A stretch of 64,000 bases of DNA from Chelonoidis abingdonii (lineage: Eukaryota; Chordata; Testudines; Testudinidae): positions 133,110,422-133,174,421 of the forward strand of contig NC_133771.1 of NCBI RefSeq assembly GCF_003597395.2, read 5' to 3'. Below, one piece after another: positions 1 through 10,518 of the stretch. The notes under the pieces are model-generated. The model worked only from the letters and a program-made list of their open reading frames with translations. It did no database searches and had not been told where the DNA came from. How positions within the stretch are numbered: the stretch's first letter is position 1; the number at the start of each line of letters is the position of its first letter. The translations under genes and the position numbers were made by a program.

Positions 1-189
1 GTTAGCTGGGACCATGCAGGGAGGAATGCGGCAAGGCGGTTGGCGAACTGAAAAGGATCCTGGGAGGTAATTGGTACAGTGCTCTCAGGCGCACTCTCAA
101 AAGTTTGGCTTCGGTCCCACCGGTGGCTTGGTGGGGCCGGAGTTGTTACCCCCCTGAGGCCCAGACTGCCATCTGCGAGAAGTACAACC

Positions 190-2468
190 TCACCTTCTGG
201 TGAAGTCCTGCCTTGGTCGAGGTGGGGGGTACGGGCGCTGAGGTTGGGACCGCAAAGATCGTCTTTGAGTCTGCGGCGTATGCATTCCCAGCAAACACAT
301 AATTATGTGATTGTCCTTCAGACTCTGAAGCCGAGGGTCCATCTTCTGGGAAAAGAGGCTCTGGCCATCAAAAGGTAGGTCCCGTAGTTCAGGTGGCAGA
401 CCTGACGCCTGCAGCCACGATATATGCCGCATGGCAATCCCAGAGGTGATACTTCTAGCTGCCGAATCGACAGCATCCAGCGAGGCCTGGAGGGAGGTCC
501 GCGCAACTTTTTTCCCTTCCTCCAGGAGAGCTGTGAATTCCTGGTGGGAGTCCTGCGGGACGAGCTCTATAAACTTCCCTACTGCCTCCCAGGTGTTATA
601 GCTGTACCTACTCAGGAGGGCTTGCTGGTTGGAGGCCTCCCTGAGTTGGAGGCCTCCCAACCCTGAGTTGGAGGCCTCCCGCGGAATAGATCTTTCTACC
701 CAACAAATCCATGCGCCTGGTCTCCCTCGATTTAGGCGCAGGGGCTTGCCGGCCATGGCACTCCCATTCTTTGACGGATTGTACCACCAATGAACAAGGA
801 GGAGGACGTACATACAAGTACTCGTACCCCTTGGATAGTACCATGTATTTGCGTTCAACCCCTTTGACTGTGGGTGGTACGGATGCCAGGGATTGCCAGA
901 TGGTATCCGCTCTAGCCTGTATCGAGCGGATGAAGGGGAGGGCCACCCTGGTTGGAGCCTCTGCTGACAATATACTGACAACTGGGTCATCCATCTCAGG
1001 AACTTCCTCCACGGGCAAGTTGATATTGAGGGCGACACAGCGCAGAAGGTCCTGGTGTGACCTGAGGTCGATTGGGGGCGGTCGAAGAAGAGGAAGAAGA
1101 GGATGAAACCCTGGGGACCAGCGGGTCTTGGAGTGACTCCTGGTCTTGGGGGATGTCCTGAGGCGGATCTTGTGGGTCCGTCATGTGGGTTGGAGATTCC
1201 TCCGTACCCGCCGGGGGAGGTCTGCTTACAGTGGTCTCTGGCGCCCGATGTTCAGAAGGGCCGGAGCACGGTGGTAGATACGGATCACCTTGGTTTTGGT
1301 GGTAGGCCCAAGGTGTCCAAAAAGGCCACTGATGAGGTCCCTGGTGGTTATCCGAATCCCCGTATGATGCAGTTTCTCCATGGGAGGAAATCGACGGATG
1401 ACGAGACGGCCACAGTGGGATGGAGACCATTTGATGTGCGTCTCTGCATCCACTCGAACCGTCCCTACGTGGTGCTGGAGAACGGTACCGAGAGTTATGA
1501 TGGTGCCAGGAGTGGGACCGGGACCTGCGACCAGTGCGGTGCCGGGAGGTCAAGCGGTGCCTGGAATCGCTGTGCCGAGATCGACTGCGAGAAGCATGGT
1601 GCCGCGAGTGATGCCGAGATCGGGAGCGGTGCCGGTAGTATCTGGACGGCGACCAGGACCTCGAGCGGTGCCGCGAGTACGACCGGTACCTCGATGGGGA
1701 ACGGTACCGGGACTGCGAGCGGCCGTGGGACCGGGATCGATAGCGGGACCGGGAGTGTCTGTGGGACCTGGACCGGGACCAGCGAAGTTCCGTGGTACCG
1801 GGTGAAGAAGGTCTCATGAGGGCCGGCTTGCCTATGGACTGAGGGACCCACACCGGTGGTGCCGGGGGTCAAGGCAGCCCAGGCTCCGTCTAGGCAATCA
1901 AGTCCTGTGTCGCAGAGAACGTCTCCGGAGTGGAGGGCACGATAAGCTCAACCACGGCGCGTGCTGGGGAGCTAGTAGGCATTGGACTCGACGGCTCTTG
2001 CGAGGCCGGACTCAACAGTGCGGAGGACGTCGGTGCCACGGCAGATGACAGTGCCGGGCGATCCGACTTGGCTAAGCGCTCGGACTGCAGTGTAGATATA
2101 GCAGCCGCAGGAGGCTTGTGCTTCTTGCTCCGTGGTGAGAGCGAACGGTGCCGGGCGGAAGCTTGGGCCGGTGATGGCTGATGTCTAGGAGCCTTCACTG
2201 TTGGCGTGCGCTCCGGTGCGGAGGAGGCACTTGTTCCCGGTGCCACTGATGGTGCCGAGGACTGGGGAGTCAACGCTGCCTCCATCAGCAGTTGTTTTAG
2301 GCAAATGTCCCGCTCTTTTTTAATCCGGGGCTTGAACGCCTTACAGATGCGGCACTTGTCCGTAAGATGAGACTCACCCAAGCACTTAAGACAGGAGTCG
2401 TGAGGGTCTCCTGTGGGCATCGGCCTACAACAGGCCGAGCACAGTTTGAAGCCCGGTGAGTCAGGCAT
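190..2468 (-). pseudogene. Decayed DIRS gag-like frame (Cys-rich, RS-rich and LAP2alpha-like parts)
   Basis: The frame opens at ATG 2468 and is broken at least twice. Segment 2468-1890 (192 residues) starts with a Cys/His cluster (CSACC, then CLKCLGESH, then CRIC), typical of the N-terminus of DIRS gag-like proteins. A Pro/Ser-rich stretch with a basic SPRSKKHK patch follows. Segment 1853-996 in another frame is dominated by RS, RY and RH dipeptides. Segment 1038-190 contains the recognisable LAP2alpha-like block: helical 'ALLEEGKKVARTSLQASLD', 'SWLQASGLP', then 'DLPFDGQSLF' and 'LQSLKDN'. Turtle databases often label such proteins lamina-associated polypeptide 2-like. The frame shifts argue that this copy is non-functional. 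Its host role is none; it encoded a structural protein of the retroelement. Confidence 0.7.
629..680. repeat. Short direct repeat inside the DIRS gag
   Basis: The palindromic unit TTGGAGGCCTCCC occurs three times, at 629, 646 and 668, separated by CTGAG or AACCCTGAG. It lies in the gag-like frame and codes for repeated Glu/Ala/Ser/Asn residues. It looks like local slippage within this copy. Confidence 0.7.
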
Positions 2469-2847
2469 GGGCCCCGGTACTGGGAGAGGGGAAGGGGCTA
2501 ACCTCCGATCCCTTTTAACTATCTACAATAACTACTACAGAACTAATAACTGAATATTAACTATACTTGAAGAAATCGAACTATATACCCAATTACAATA
2601 GAAACGAGCGAATCGCTAGGGAGGTGGAGATCAGCTAAACTGCGCTCCACTGTTCCAACGACCGACACAGGTGGTAAGAAGGAGTGGGGGGGCCGGCAGG
2701 GGTATATATCTGGCACCATAGCGGCGCCACTCCAGGGGGCGCCCTGCCAGCCCACCGAGTGTTGCTAGGGTAAAAATCTCCAACGAATGTGCACGCGGCA
2801 CGCGCACACCTAACTGGAATGGATATGAGCAAGCACTTGAAGAAGAA

Positions 2848-3565
2848 CAAATCAAACTCCTGAAAGGGGTACAGTAGTCTGGAAAGGTTGAGAGCCACTG
2901 CTGTATAGGAACATTTCAGCATTTCTGAAATAAAATATTGCAAAATTTTAATTTTTGGCCTTGCATCCTGATTATAGATGAAAAGTTCTGCAAACTAATT
3001 TTTGTGCCTTATTTGATTACCATATTTGATTCTCCTTCTTTTCCTCATATCTTTATGTCCACAATTGTCAAATCCCCTTAGAACAGCTCTTTCTGCTCAC
3101 TATTGTATCTGTCAAAATGCACCGTCACTTGGTGTGCGAAGAGTGCAGAATTCCTTATTAAGGCATGTCATTATCCGCACACTTCTTAGCAATGCCTTTT
3201 GCTTCAGCACACCTGAAGTGTATGAATATTAACAGGTACATGCTCTCTGGATTCAATTATGTACTGAAAAGCTCTAGGTGGTATTATTATTACTCACTCC
3301 TATACACAGCCACATATAACAAGTACAGAGCCCACTTTCCATTTAGCCAAAGTATCCTCCTTGCATGAGTAAGGAGTTCAGGACAGAAGCTGCTTGAAAG
3401 TCACACCTGTTAGAATTCCTTGGCAATGCAAAATGAAGTAGTTGCAGATTTTTCACAGTAATTCTGCTCTGTGAAAGTATAGAGATACTGTTATAATAAC
3501 TCCACAGGTGTGATCCAAATGGAATATGTTTCAATAATCTTCACTCTTATCTTCCTTGTTTTCAG
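2848..3565. other. SULT6B1: Intron of the SULT6B1-like gene, no further feature
   Basis: This is unique-looking AT-rich sequence between the DIRS terminus and the exon at 3566. It ends in a pyrimidine-rich tract and TTTTCAG acceptor. I see no exon or clear repeat in it. Confidence 0.5.
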
Positions 3566-3722
3566 AATCAGATAATAGGACTGAAAAAAATAGCTGACGT
3601 CTTTGAGTTCTCCCTAAGTGAGGAAGAGATTCAGACTGTTGCGGAGAAGAGCAGCTTCGAAGCCATAAAAGAGAAATCCTTCAAAACCCGTGGAACATTT
3701 GGGAAAATTCTCTTCCATAAAG
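3566..3722 (+). CDS. SULT6B1: SULT6B1-like sulfotransferase, penultimate coding exon (partial gene)
   Basis: Cytosolic sulfotransferases move the sulfuryl group of PAPS onto hydroxyl or amine groups of small molecules. This 157-bp exon follows a CTTGTTTTCAG acceptor, ends before a GTACAT donor, and translates openly as NQIIGLKKIADVFEF, SLSEEEIQTVAEKSSFEAIKE and so on to 'FGKILFHK'. That matches the C-terminal third of the SULT fold: the helix after the 'YEDLK' region, the 'LS(D/E)EEI' turn and the 'SF..MKE' helix. 'EEIQTV' and the spacing to 'LFHKG' resemble SULT6B1 more than SULT1 or SULT2. The final G (phase 1) joins GA of the next exon to make Gly. Earlier exons, with the N-terminal PAPS loop and catalytic His, must lie left of the window. 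A lineage-specific SULT6B1 paralogue or a decaying copy remains possible. Confidence 0.85.
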
Positions 3723-5355
3723 GTACATTTCTGAAAACTCTTTATAAATGATCACCAGTCCCTAGCAGTGAAGTCAGTAGCACAGCACCTCTAGCTGGCT
3801 GGGTGAACTGAAGGCGCAGGTTCTGACAAGGTCTTGGCTCCAGCATCCCTGTCTTTTAGGGCTGTTGTGAAAGCCTGGCCCTCTGTGACATCTCAGGTTT
3901 GGCAACTCTAGCTTGCTGGTGTGATGTGAAGGCACAGGCCTCTGCAAGGGTTAATGGCTCAGGACCTCTGTCTTGCTGGGATAGTATCCAGGAACCTTTT
4001 ATTGCTGGATGGATGGCCAGGGAAAGGCCTCTCTGATGCCACTAGAGTAGCACTGATAACCCCCACAGTAACGAGCATGTAACATCCACCTCCAATCCCA
4101 GGCCAAAGACAAAATCCAGAGTGCATCCAACTATAGGTGTTGAGCCAGATTGTCCCTGGGCTAGTGCTATGGCTGTTATTGGTGGCTGTGGAATCTTGGG
4201 CTAATGTAGAAGTGCCACAATCAGTGCAGAAGTTGAAATAGCCTAATACAATTGCTGCAGTGACTCTGGCATTACCACTAGTTAACTCAGGAAGTACACC
4301 TCTACCCCGATATAATGTGACCTGATATAACATATATCTGATATATACCTGATATAATATGGTAAAGCAGCGCTCCGGGGAGGTGGGGCTGCGCACTCTG
4401 ATAGATCAAAGCAAGTTCGATATAATGCAGTTTCACCTATAATGCAATAAGATTTTTTGGCCCCCAAGGACAACGTTATATCAGGGTAGAGGTGTACTCC
4501 AAGATACAGTGGAGTTACCTGTAGCTCACATTAACCTGGGGCTCTATTATCTTTCATTGGGATTTCATTGCATCCCATCCATCGGGGGGGGCGGGGCACG
4601 TCTCTCTCTCTCCCTCACCACTGGCCCACCTCTCCTCATGTGTGGGTCACATGGGCTCCAGAGAAAGTAGAAGATGTTCTGAAGATGGTTCACCCCACCT
4701 CCACAAAGAATACATCAGATTTGTGTGTGGTGGTTCCCCCCTGCGGGTCATGAATCACAGGGGGCATTATCCGGCCCTGAGTTAGGATCTCTGGCTGCCA
4801 CAGGCTGAGGGTGGCACACAAGAACAGAGCTGCTAATTGTGGAGTGTGCATGGAGAATCTGATGTCTTCCCCTACATTTACTTAAGAATAAGCACCACAC
4901 CTAACAACACACGTGCTTAGTTTGCAGTTTGAAGACCATCTTATAAAAAAACGCCACAGATTTGGGGCCAGATCTGACTGGGTGTAAATGAGTGTAATGA
5001 CTCTTGAATATAACAAAATGGATGTTTCGGGGCCAATTATTTCTGAGATATGGTATGACCTGCCCGCCCCCCAAAGATATACCAAGAACTCTACCTGTAT
5101 TTTTAAAAAATCCTACATCTTAGAAATGGCTTCTCCAATTCACCTCATACATTGCTGAAAAAATTCTCCTGTAGCCAAAAACCCTAAATGTAGAGTCAAA
5201 AGAAGAAAGGATCAATTTTTAGGGATATAGATGGGGGAGTGAAGGTTGTAATGTGCAAAAATCAGACTTGAATGGAAAGCTAGGTACAACTTCAACCAAG
5301 GAGTGATGATCCTTTCTCTCTGACAAATGATTATATATATTTTTAATATTTGCAG
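3723..5355 (+). other. SULT6B1: Intron between the last two SULT6B1-like exons
   Basis: A 1.6-kb intron from the GTACAT donor to the TATTTGCAG acceptor at 5351-5355. Apart from the Tigger-type MITE at 4297-4494 it shows nothing I can name. A G-rich run (4583-4596) and a CT-rich run lie near 4600. Confidence 0.8.
4297..4494. mobile_element. Tigger-type (mariner superfamily) MITE
   Basis: A 198-bp element with inverted ends: CACCTCTACCCCGATATAA on the left and TTATATCAGGGTAGAGGTG on the right. It is flanked on both sides by TA (4295-4296 and 4495-4496), the mariner-superfamily target duplication. The interior has repeated GATATAA motifs and no coding capacity. It is nested in the SULT6B1-like intron. 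Confidence 0.85.
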
Positions 5356-5486
5356 GAATTGTTGGTTACTGGAAGGACCATTTCTATGAAGCTCAGAGTA
5401 AAGAAATGGACAGAAAATTTGAAGAGTGTTTAGAAGGAACTAAACTGGGAAAAAAGATGAAATATGGGGTATATCGCAAGGCCTAA
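5356..5486 (+). CDS. SULT6B1: SULT6B1-like sulfotransferase, terminal coding exon
   Basis: The exon starts after TTTGCAG, completes a split Gly codon, and runs 43 further codons to TAA at 5484-5486. It encodes the C-terminal SULT signature region: 'GIVGYWKDHF', then 'EAQSKEMDRKFEECLEG', then 'TKLGKKMKYGVYRKA'. The tail 'GTKLG.K.KY..Y' is typical of SULT6B1. In the family the end of the previous exon plus this start forms RKGxxGDWKN, whose Arg-Lys-Gly holds the PAPS 3'-phosphate. Here it reads HKGIVGYWKD, so Arg is His, Asp is Tyr and Asn is Asp. The dimer motif that follows (KxxxTVxxxE) is also altered (YE instead of TV). The frame itself is intact. No strong AATAAA was seen close to the stop; one occurs at 6603-6608. 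Confidence 0.87.
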
Positions 5487-6180
5487 AGAGCAAAACAGCA
5501 AAACCTAATGCAACTGTTCCCCTTAGTATGATCTGTTCACTTGTTTTTGCACACTGGAAAAATCATCCAAACTTGTGTGTATCCAATTACAAATAATTAT
5601 ATTTTAGTCTGTAATACCAGCAATTTATGTCAGATGCGTGCTTTAAATTTGATACCTCACCCTGCTTAATAGATCTTTTATATATGCATATGCCCATTGT
5701 ATGGCATTGCTTTAGAAAGGAGCTGTAGACTTCAGCATCATATACACTATTCTTAGGAGGTATCAGCCAGAAGCACCATCAGTTATTTAACCACTCTATC
5801 AAAAACAATGCAATCGGTGAGCCAATTCTGCACTCAGAAATCCCTTGAAATTCATGAGGGTTGCATTTGATGTAAGTCAGTGCAGAATTAGGCTTAGAGT
5901 GTCCAGATGATCCAGATGTCCGAAAGCGATAGAAATTCCACCAAATAGATTAGATTTTCCCATTAACATTAACAATGACTTGAATGTGGCTATCTTCTGG
6001 TGGAACAGGCTGATTCCCTCCAGGATAACTGTTATCCAATCAGCTTTTCTATTTCTGTTTTTCTGCTTGCATTTATTATTTGTATGTGTCCTTTTAAATC
6101 TTTGATTTGATAAGTGCCTTAAAAATGTTATTAATTGGTTCATCTTTTTTCAATCAGAGGGGGCATGTTGGAAGCCTGGC
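5487..6180 (+). other. Probable 3' UTR and downstream flank of the SULT6B1-like gene
   Basis: AT-rich sequence after the stop codon with no open frame of note and no close canonical polyadenylation signal. The 3' end of the transcript cannot be placed from sequence alone. Confidence 0.4.
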
Positions 6181-6301
6181 TAGGGTTGCCAGTTTTGTTT
6201 GGACATATTCCTGGAGGTTTCATCACGTTATAATCTTTAATTAAAGATTAATATTTAATTCCTGGAGTCTCCAGGATAATTCTGGAGGGTCGGCAACCCT
6301 A
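6181..6301. mobile_element. Short hAT-type MITE
   Basis: A 121-bp element with inverted ends TAGGGTTGCCAGTTTTG and GGAGGGTCGGCAACCCTA and an AT-rich palindromic centre (ATCTTTAATTAAAGAT). The flanks AGCCTGGC and GGCCTGAT agree at 5 of 8 positions, compatible with a worn 8-bp duplication. Ends of this type are common in reptile genomes. Confidence 0.7.
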
Positions 6302-8763
6302 GGCCTGATAAAAGATAGAGGATCCCTGAGGCTTGAATTATTCATGGTCATAAACTCTATACAGAGTAGCAAATGTTTGTATTATTGCAGCAAAGTAACT
6401 GATCTACTCTGGAAGCTGTGGCTGAGATTTTCAAAGCCAGGGCAACTGCACTGAAATTAATGGGAAATTAATTAATTAGTGGTTAATTCTCCTAGTTGGC
6501 TTTGAAACTCTCGGTTTATCTATTGTACTCTTAGCATAACCAGGCTATTGCCAAAATATAGGACACTACTGCCCTGAGAATATCTTGAGGATACAAAATC
6601 AAAATAAAGCAAAAAGTGTGGAGACCAGTGGGGAGTTTTCTCACAGCACATCTGACTCGTGCTGGGGAAAACCAAGACACATGTATCTGATATAGCTGCT
6701 GGTATCATTGTGCTTTTTGAGGTTTTGTGAATGACCCTTTTTAATCTACTCCTTTGTATTAGCCCAAGAGGTTGGGTGTTTTTTCCTCTCCTATCAGACT
6801 CATACATTTCTTCTCTCCCTTCATCCAATTTTGAAACCATGATGTTAGTGTGTATTCCAAATTTAGAAAAATAAGTTCTCCCATTCCTATTTTTTTGGTT
6901 ACTTGTTCTCAAAAATAGTGTCAGTTGCAAGTATCATGCAGTCTTCTTGTCTGTGTCTATCTAGCTATAATATATAGATATTTCTGGTTGAAAAGCAGAA
7001 ATTTCCTCCTGAGAAATTCTGATATTTCTACATTTATCGTCACTCAAAATATCAGGACAAAAAGTCAAGATACTGAAATTTTTCACTGAACAGGAAGCTC
7101 TGAAATATTTCAGTTCAGAAATGATATGTTTCATTTCTACATTTTCAACTGAAACAAAATGTTTTGACATTCCCAGACTGAAACTTTTCATTTTGGCATG
7201 GTTCAGCATTGTAGTCGGTGTGGTCCTGTGCTGCTGTGGTGCCTCGTAGGAGTTGTAGTTTAAGTGGCTTAGATCTCCATTTTCTGCTATCAACCAGACT
7301 CCCAAGGCAGACTACACCCACATGATGCATCGTTCATCCAAGTCCCATGATTCACTGCAGAAATCAGAGAGAAGACTGAGGTGTATCATGGGAGATGTAG
7401 TCCAGGGAGGGAGCCTGGCCCATAGAGGAGAATGGAGATACGAGGCACTCAAACTGCAGCTTCCATGAGACACTGCAGTATCTCAGGCACATATGGATTA
7501 ATGTCAAACTTGCCTGGAAATGAGATGTTTCTGCTTAGGCAACCAGACCCCAAACTAAATATATTTCATTTTGATTTTCCATTAGGAAAATCAAAAAATT
7601 TCAGCATGACAGAAATTTTCCAGAAACTGCATTTTCTGCCAAAACCCACGTTGCCAGAAAATTCCAGACCAACCCTAATTTCTATGTGTAGATGTAGATA
7701 TAGGCCAAAATTGTCAGAACTGGCTAGTGATTTTCAGTGCCCAACCCAAGACACCATAAAGGAGCCTGCTTTTCAGAGGACAGATGCTCAGTGCATTCTA
7801 AAAATCAGGCCCTTTAAGGAGTTTCAAACTGGGCACCCAAAAAATGAGGCAACCTAAAACCACCAGTTACTTTTCAAAATTTGAGCCACAGTATGTATGC
7901 ATGTGCATATATTTCATTCCAAACAGTGATGATTTCTCAGAGCAGTGCTCAATATAACAAAAAATTTTTAATACTGGTGCCTCTATGAGCCCAGAGCAAC
8001 AAACCTGGTTTTATTAAAATCCTATTTTTAGCCCGAGTCTGTCACTGTTGGATGCTATTTTGTTCATATCAAAATTACATGCAGATTAGATGGCTTTAGA
8101 CAGCTTTCTAGCTGCAATGGAGCTCCAAAGCCTTGGCATGGCTCCGAGGAGAAGCAGAGGTTTCTGGTGCTGGAGTTGGTGAAAGACCAATGGACTGATG
8201 AAAGAGTATTTGTGGCATAATGGCATGCAAAATAACATGTATGTTGGCTGCTTTAACATAGCATAATTATTTGGGCTCTTTGTGGAATCTAAAGATATTG
8301 AAACCAGCAGCTCCCTTCCCCCACAATCTCATTTCATTTTGAAAATGGACCTCCTAGGGAAGCTTTATTTACAGACCAAAAAGATCCCATTATTAATTGA
8401 GGGTGGGAGGAATACATGGTATGCATATTATGAGCACAGTCCTGCAGCTGTTCCTTCTTTGGCACTCGCTGTGGACAATGGGGACTTCCACACAAAGTGC
8501 CTTTAGAATCAGGCCCATAATGACACTGCAGCTGGGAGTATGCCTCCTGGAACAGGTAGACCAACCTATCGAGCTAAACATAGCAGTGTGGACCTTGCGG
8601 CAGGGCCAATGACTCAGGCTAACTGACTGAGTCCAAGCCTGCCTGACCCCCGGGGTTTGAGCTAAGTTAGTTACCCCAGGCTGTTGTACATGCCACAACA
8701 TCCTCTCTGCTATTTTTAGCATGCTAGATGAAGCAGAGCTAGTCTGTATCTGTCCATCAGGGC
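6302..8763. other. Intergenic, AT-rich, no confident feature
   Basis: The stretch 6960-7690 is rich in self-similar words such as GAAATTTC, GAAATAT and AAAATTTC, and looks like an old inverted-repeat DNA element, but I could not fix its ends. No exon-like frame was found elsewhere in the block. Confidence 0.4.
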
Positions 8764-8873
8764 TGGGAGAGACAAGGTGAGTGAGTTAATATCTTTTATT
8801 GGCCAACTTTTGTTGGTCATGCTCTCTCTCTAATATCCTGCGACCAACACAGATATAACAACCCAGGCTTGGA
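8764..8873 (-). mobile_element. tRNA-like SINE, rearranged copy (head plus inverted body)
   Basis: Plus-strand order is a SINE body (AGAGACAAGGTGAGTGAG, then TTAATATCTTTTATTGGCCAAC) followed by an inverted head (CTCTCTAATATCCTGCGACC, then AACACAGATATAACAAC). In the usual turtle SINE the head and body run in the same direction. The flanks CAGGGCTGGG and CAGGCTTGG resemble a target duplication. It shares this layout with the copy at 42906-43061. Confidence 0.6.
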
Positions 8874-9046
8874 AACACACTCCGAGCTGAATGTAGACAT
8901 ATCCTAATAGTCTTTCATGGAACCATTGAGCTGGATTCTCTTCTCATTCACAACCAATCAGGGATGTGCTATGCTGAAGCCCATGGTGTCATGTGAGTTA
9001 GGAAGAATCTGATGTCAGATGTGCAGTCCAGAATAACAGAGTAATA

Positions 9047-9396
9047 TCATGCTGACTTCAGATCTGCCACAATCTTCTGTTTGACTTTTGTTGCCAGTAA
9101 CTGTATGATCTCATTTTGAATTGTTTTTCCAAGGTAGTGATGTGTGTTCATTCCTTGGATGGTGATTCTTCTTAGATGCTCCTGTAAAACTGCATCAAAC
9201 TCAGCCATCAGCTCCACAATTTGAAGGAAGTTTTCATTGTTTGGCACATACAGCTGATCTGAAGTGCCACGCAGTGCTAGGTTTTGAGTAACAAGCACTC
9301 TCACAATGGCAATGGGCCTTTTCAGAACATTTTGCCAGTAAAGAGACTCTTATACAATCTTCTCTTGATGCTGATCATCTATGATGGCCTTCAAAC
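9047..9396 (-). pseudogene. hAT (ZMYM1-like, DUF4371) transposase remnant, downstream part
   Basis: The minus strand encodes a segment with 'IVRVLVTQNLALRG', 'SDQLYVPNNENFLQIVELM', 'AEFDAVLQEHLRR', 'HYLGKTIQNEIIQLLA' and 'KQKIVADLKSA'. This is the conserved middle region of the TTF-zinc-finger hAT transposases often annotated as zinc finger MYM-type protein 1-like. An in-frame stop lies before the 'SLYWQNVL' portion, so the copy is dead. It continues the frame of the segment at 10519-10873 across the Harbinger-like insert. Confidence 0.78.
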
Positions 9397-9399
9397 TTA

Positions 9400-10515
9400 G
9401 GGTACGTCTACACTGCACGATTATTTCGAATTAGCTTAAACCGATATTACAAAACAGATCTAATAAAATCGGTTTAGCGCATCCACAGTGGGATCCCGAA
9501 ATCGATTGTTTGCATCCATGGACCAAAGCTACCATCGATTTCAGGAGCGGTGCACTGTGGGTAGCTGTTCCTCAGCTATCCATAGTTCCCACTTCCGTGT
9601 TGAGAGCACAGTGCCTGATGGGGCATAAAACACTGCCCCGGGTGGTGCTACAACTAGTCTGGCAATCAAGCTGCAGCCAGTACTTAGGGTCAGCTACCCC
9701 AGGCTACTTTAGCTGCAACATCTCTACAGGCCGGACGGGCAAGTGTCTCCAAGGGGTCAAGCACCACTTGGGATGGTTTCCTCTGGGTTTCTTGTTGGGG
9801 GAGCAGTCAGGCTCCAGGGCTCCAGTGATGGCATTTGCTGGCATCTTGGCCTAGAGGTCAGATGCTCCCATTTCCCATTTGGAAGATCTCCTCAATATTC
9901 GGGGCTTTCTAAAGGCTCCTCTGGCCCCCATCCCGTTTTTTCTACTCTTAAGTAATTACCTAGTCTGGCCCAGTTGAAAGAGACTGCTAGGGGCTGAGCC
10001 CAACTGGGAGATAGGCCAGTCAGGCAAAGAATCCTTTTTTACTCCAATGGTTAGAGGGCTAATGCTCTGGGTTGGGCTTTTCATACTTCCTGTCCTGAAT
10101 ACTTTGACGCCTGCTAGGGCAGGCTCTCAGGACTTCACTGGCTCCAACTCTGGTGAGCCTTTTCCCAGGAGAAGTGCCGTCCATCTTCAGGAAGCAGTGC
10201 AACTGGGGTGGGAACTCCTGGTTGACACTGCACTCCTGAAACCAGTGGGTGTGTGTCCATTTCCAGGGTGGTGACTCTTTCCCTAGATGCTCCTGGAGTA
10301 CAGCATCAAACTCAGCCATCAGCTCCACAATTTTAAGGAAGTTTCCATTGTTTGGCACATACAGCTGATCTTTTGAAGTGCTTTGGGAGGAGTTCCGAAA
10401 TCGATTTAAGGAGCCGTTTAACTCGATATTAATGACGACGTCGTGTGAACGGATACAGCGTTAAATCGGTATATCGGCCATTAAACCGATTTAAAGTCGC
10501 AGTGTAGACCTGGCC
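9400..10515. mobile_element. Harbinger-like non-autonomous element inside the hAT transposase
   Basis: A 1116-bp element with imperfect inverted ends GGGTACGTCTACACTGC and GCAGTGTAGACCTGGCC. It is flanked by TTA on both sides (9397-9399 and 10516-10518), the 3-bp TWA duplication typical of PIF/Harbinger. Both subterminal regions carry AAATCGGTTTA words. The same ends recur at 28846-29713. Its interior includes a second, diverged hAT-transposase piece (10268-10380). Confidence 0.85.
10268..10380 (-). pseudogene. Second hAT transposase fragment inside the Harbinger-like element
   Basis: The minus strand reads 'YVPNNGNFLKIVELM' then 'AEFDAVLQEHL', a clear paralogue of the piece at 9171-9275, with the same orientation but diverged sequence. 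It directly abuts the conserved right-hand 130 bp of the Harbinger-like element (from about 10385). It is too short to be functional. Confidence 0.75.
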
Positions 10516-10518
10516 TTA

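Larger units (their letters stand above)
1..2847 (-). mobile_element. DIRS-type retrotransposon, 5' portion, cut by the left window edge
   Basis: On the minus strand this reads as a terminal region (2847 to about 2469), a Cys-rich gag start, an Arg/Ser-rich middle and a LAP2alpha-like segment. At the window edge comes a stretch resembling the beginning of the DIRS reverse-transcriptase frame ('FLPAW' encoded near position 20). The terminal region carries a 'TATATA' box (around 2703) and a GC-rich block with 'GGCGCC', which I recall from turtle DIRS elements. The order terminus, gag, polymerase on one strand supports a single element whose polymerase, tyrosine recombinase and far terminus lie left of position 1. 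It sits in the SULT6B1-like gene, antisense to it, so it is an intronic insertion. Family assignment is from memory of related proteins. The right boundary is accurate to about 20 bases. Confidence 0.72.

Noticed and set aside
711..1819. Plus-strand frames of 131-238 residues at the left end
   Set aside because: Shadows of the minus-strand DIRS gag; the RS-rich coding strand keeps opposite frames open.
5487..6610. AATAAA at 6603 as the SULT6B1-like polyadenylation site
   Set aside because: It is more than 1 kb past the stop and beyond a MITE; nothing else supports it.
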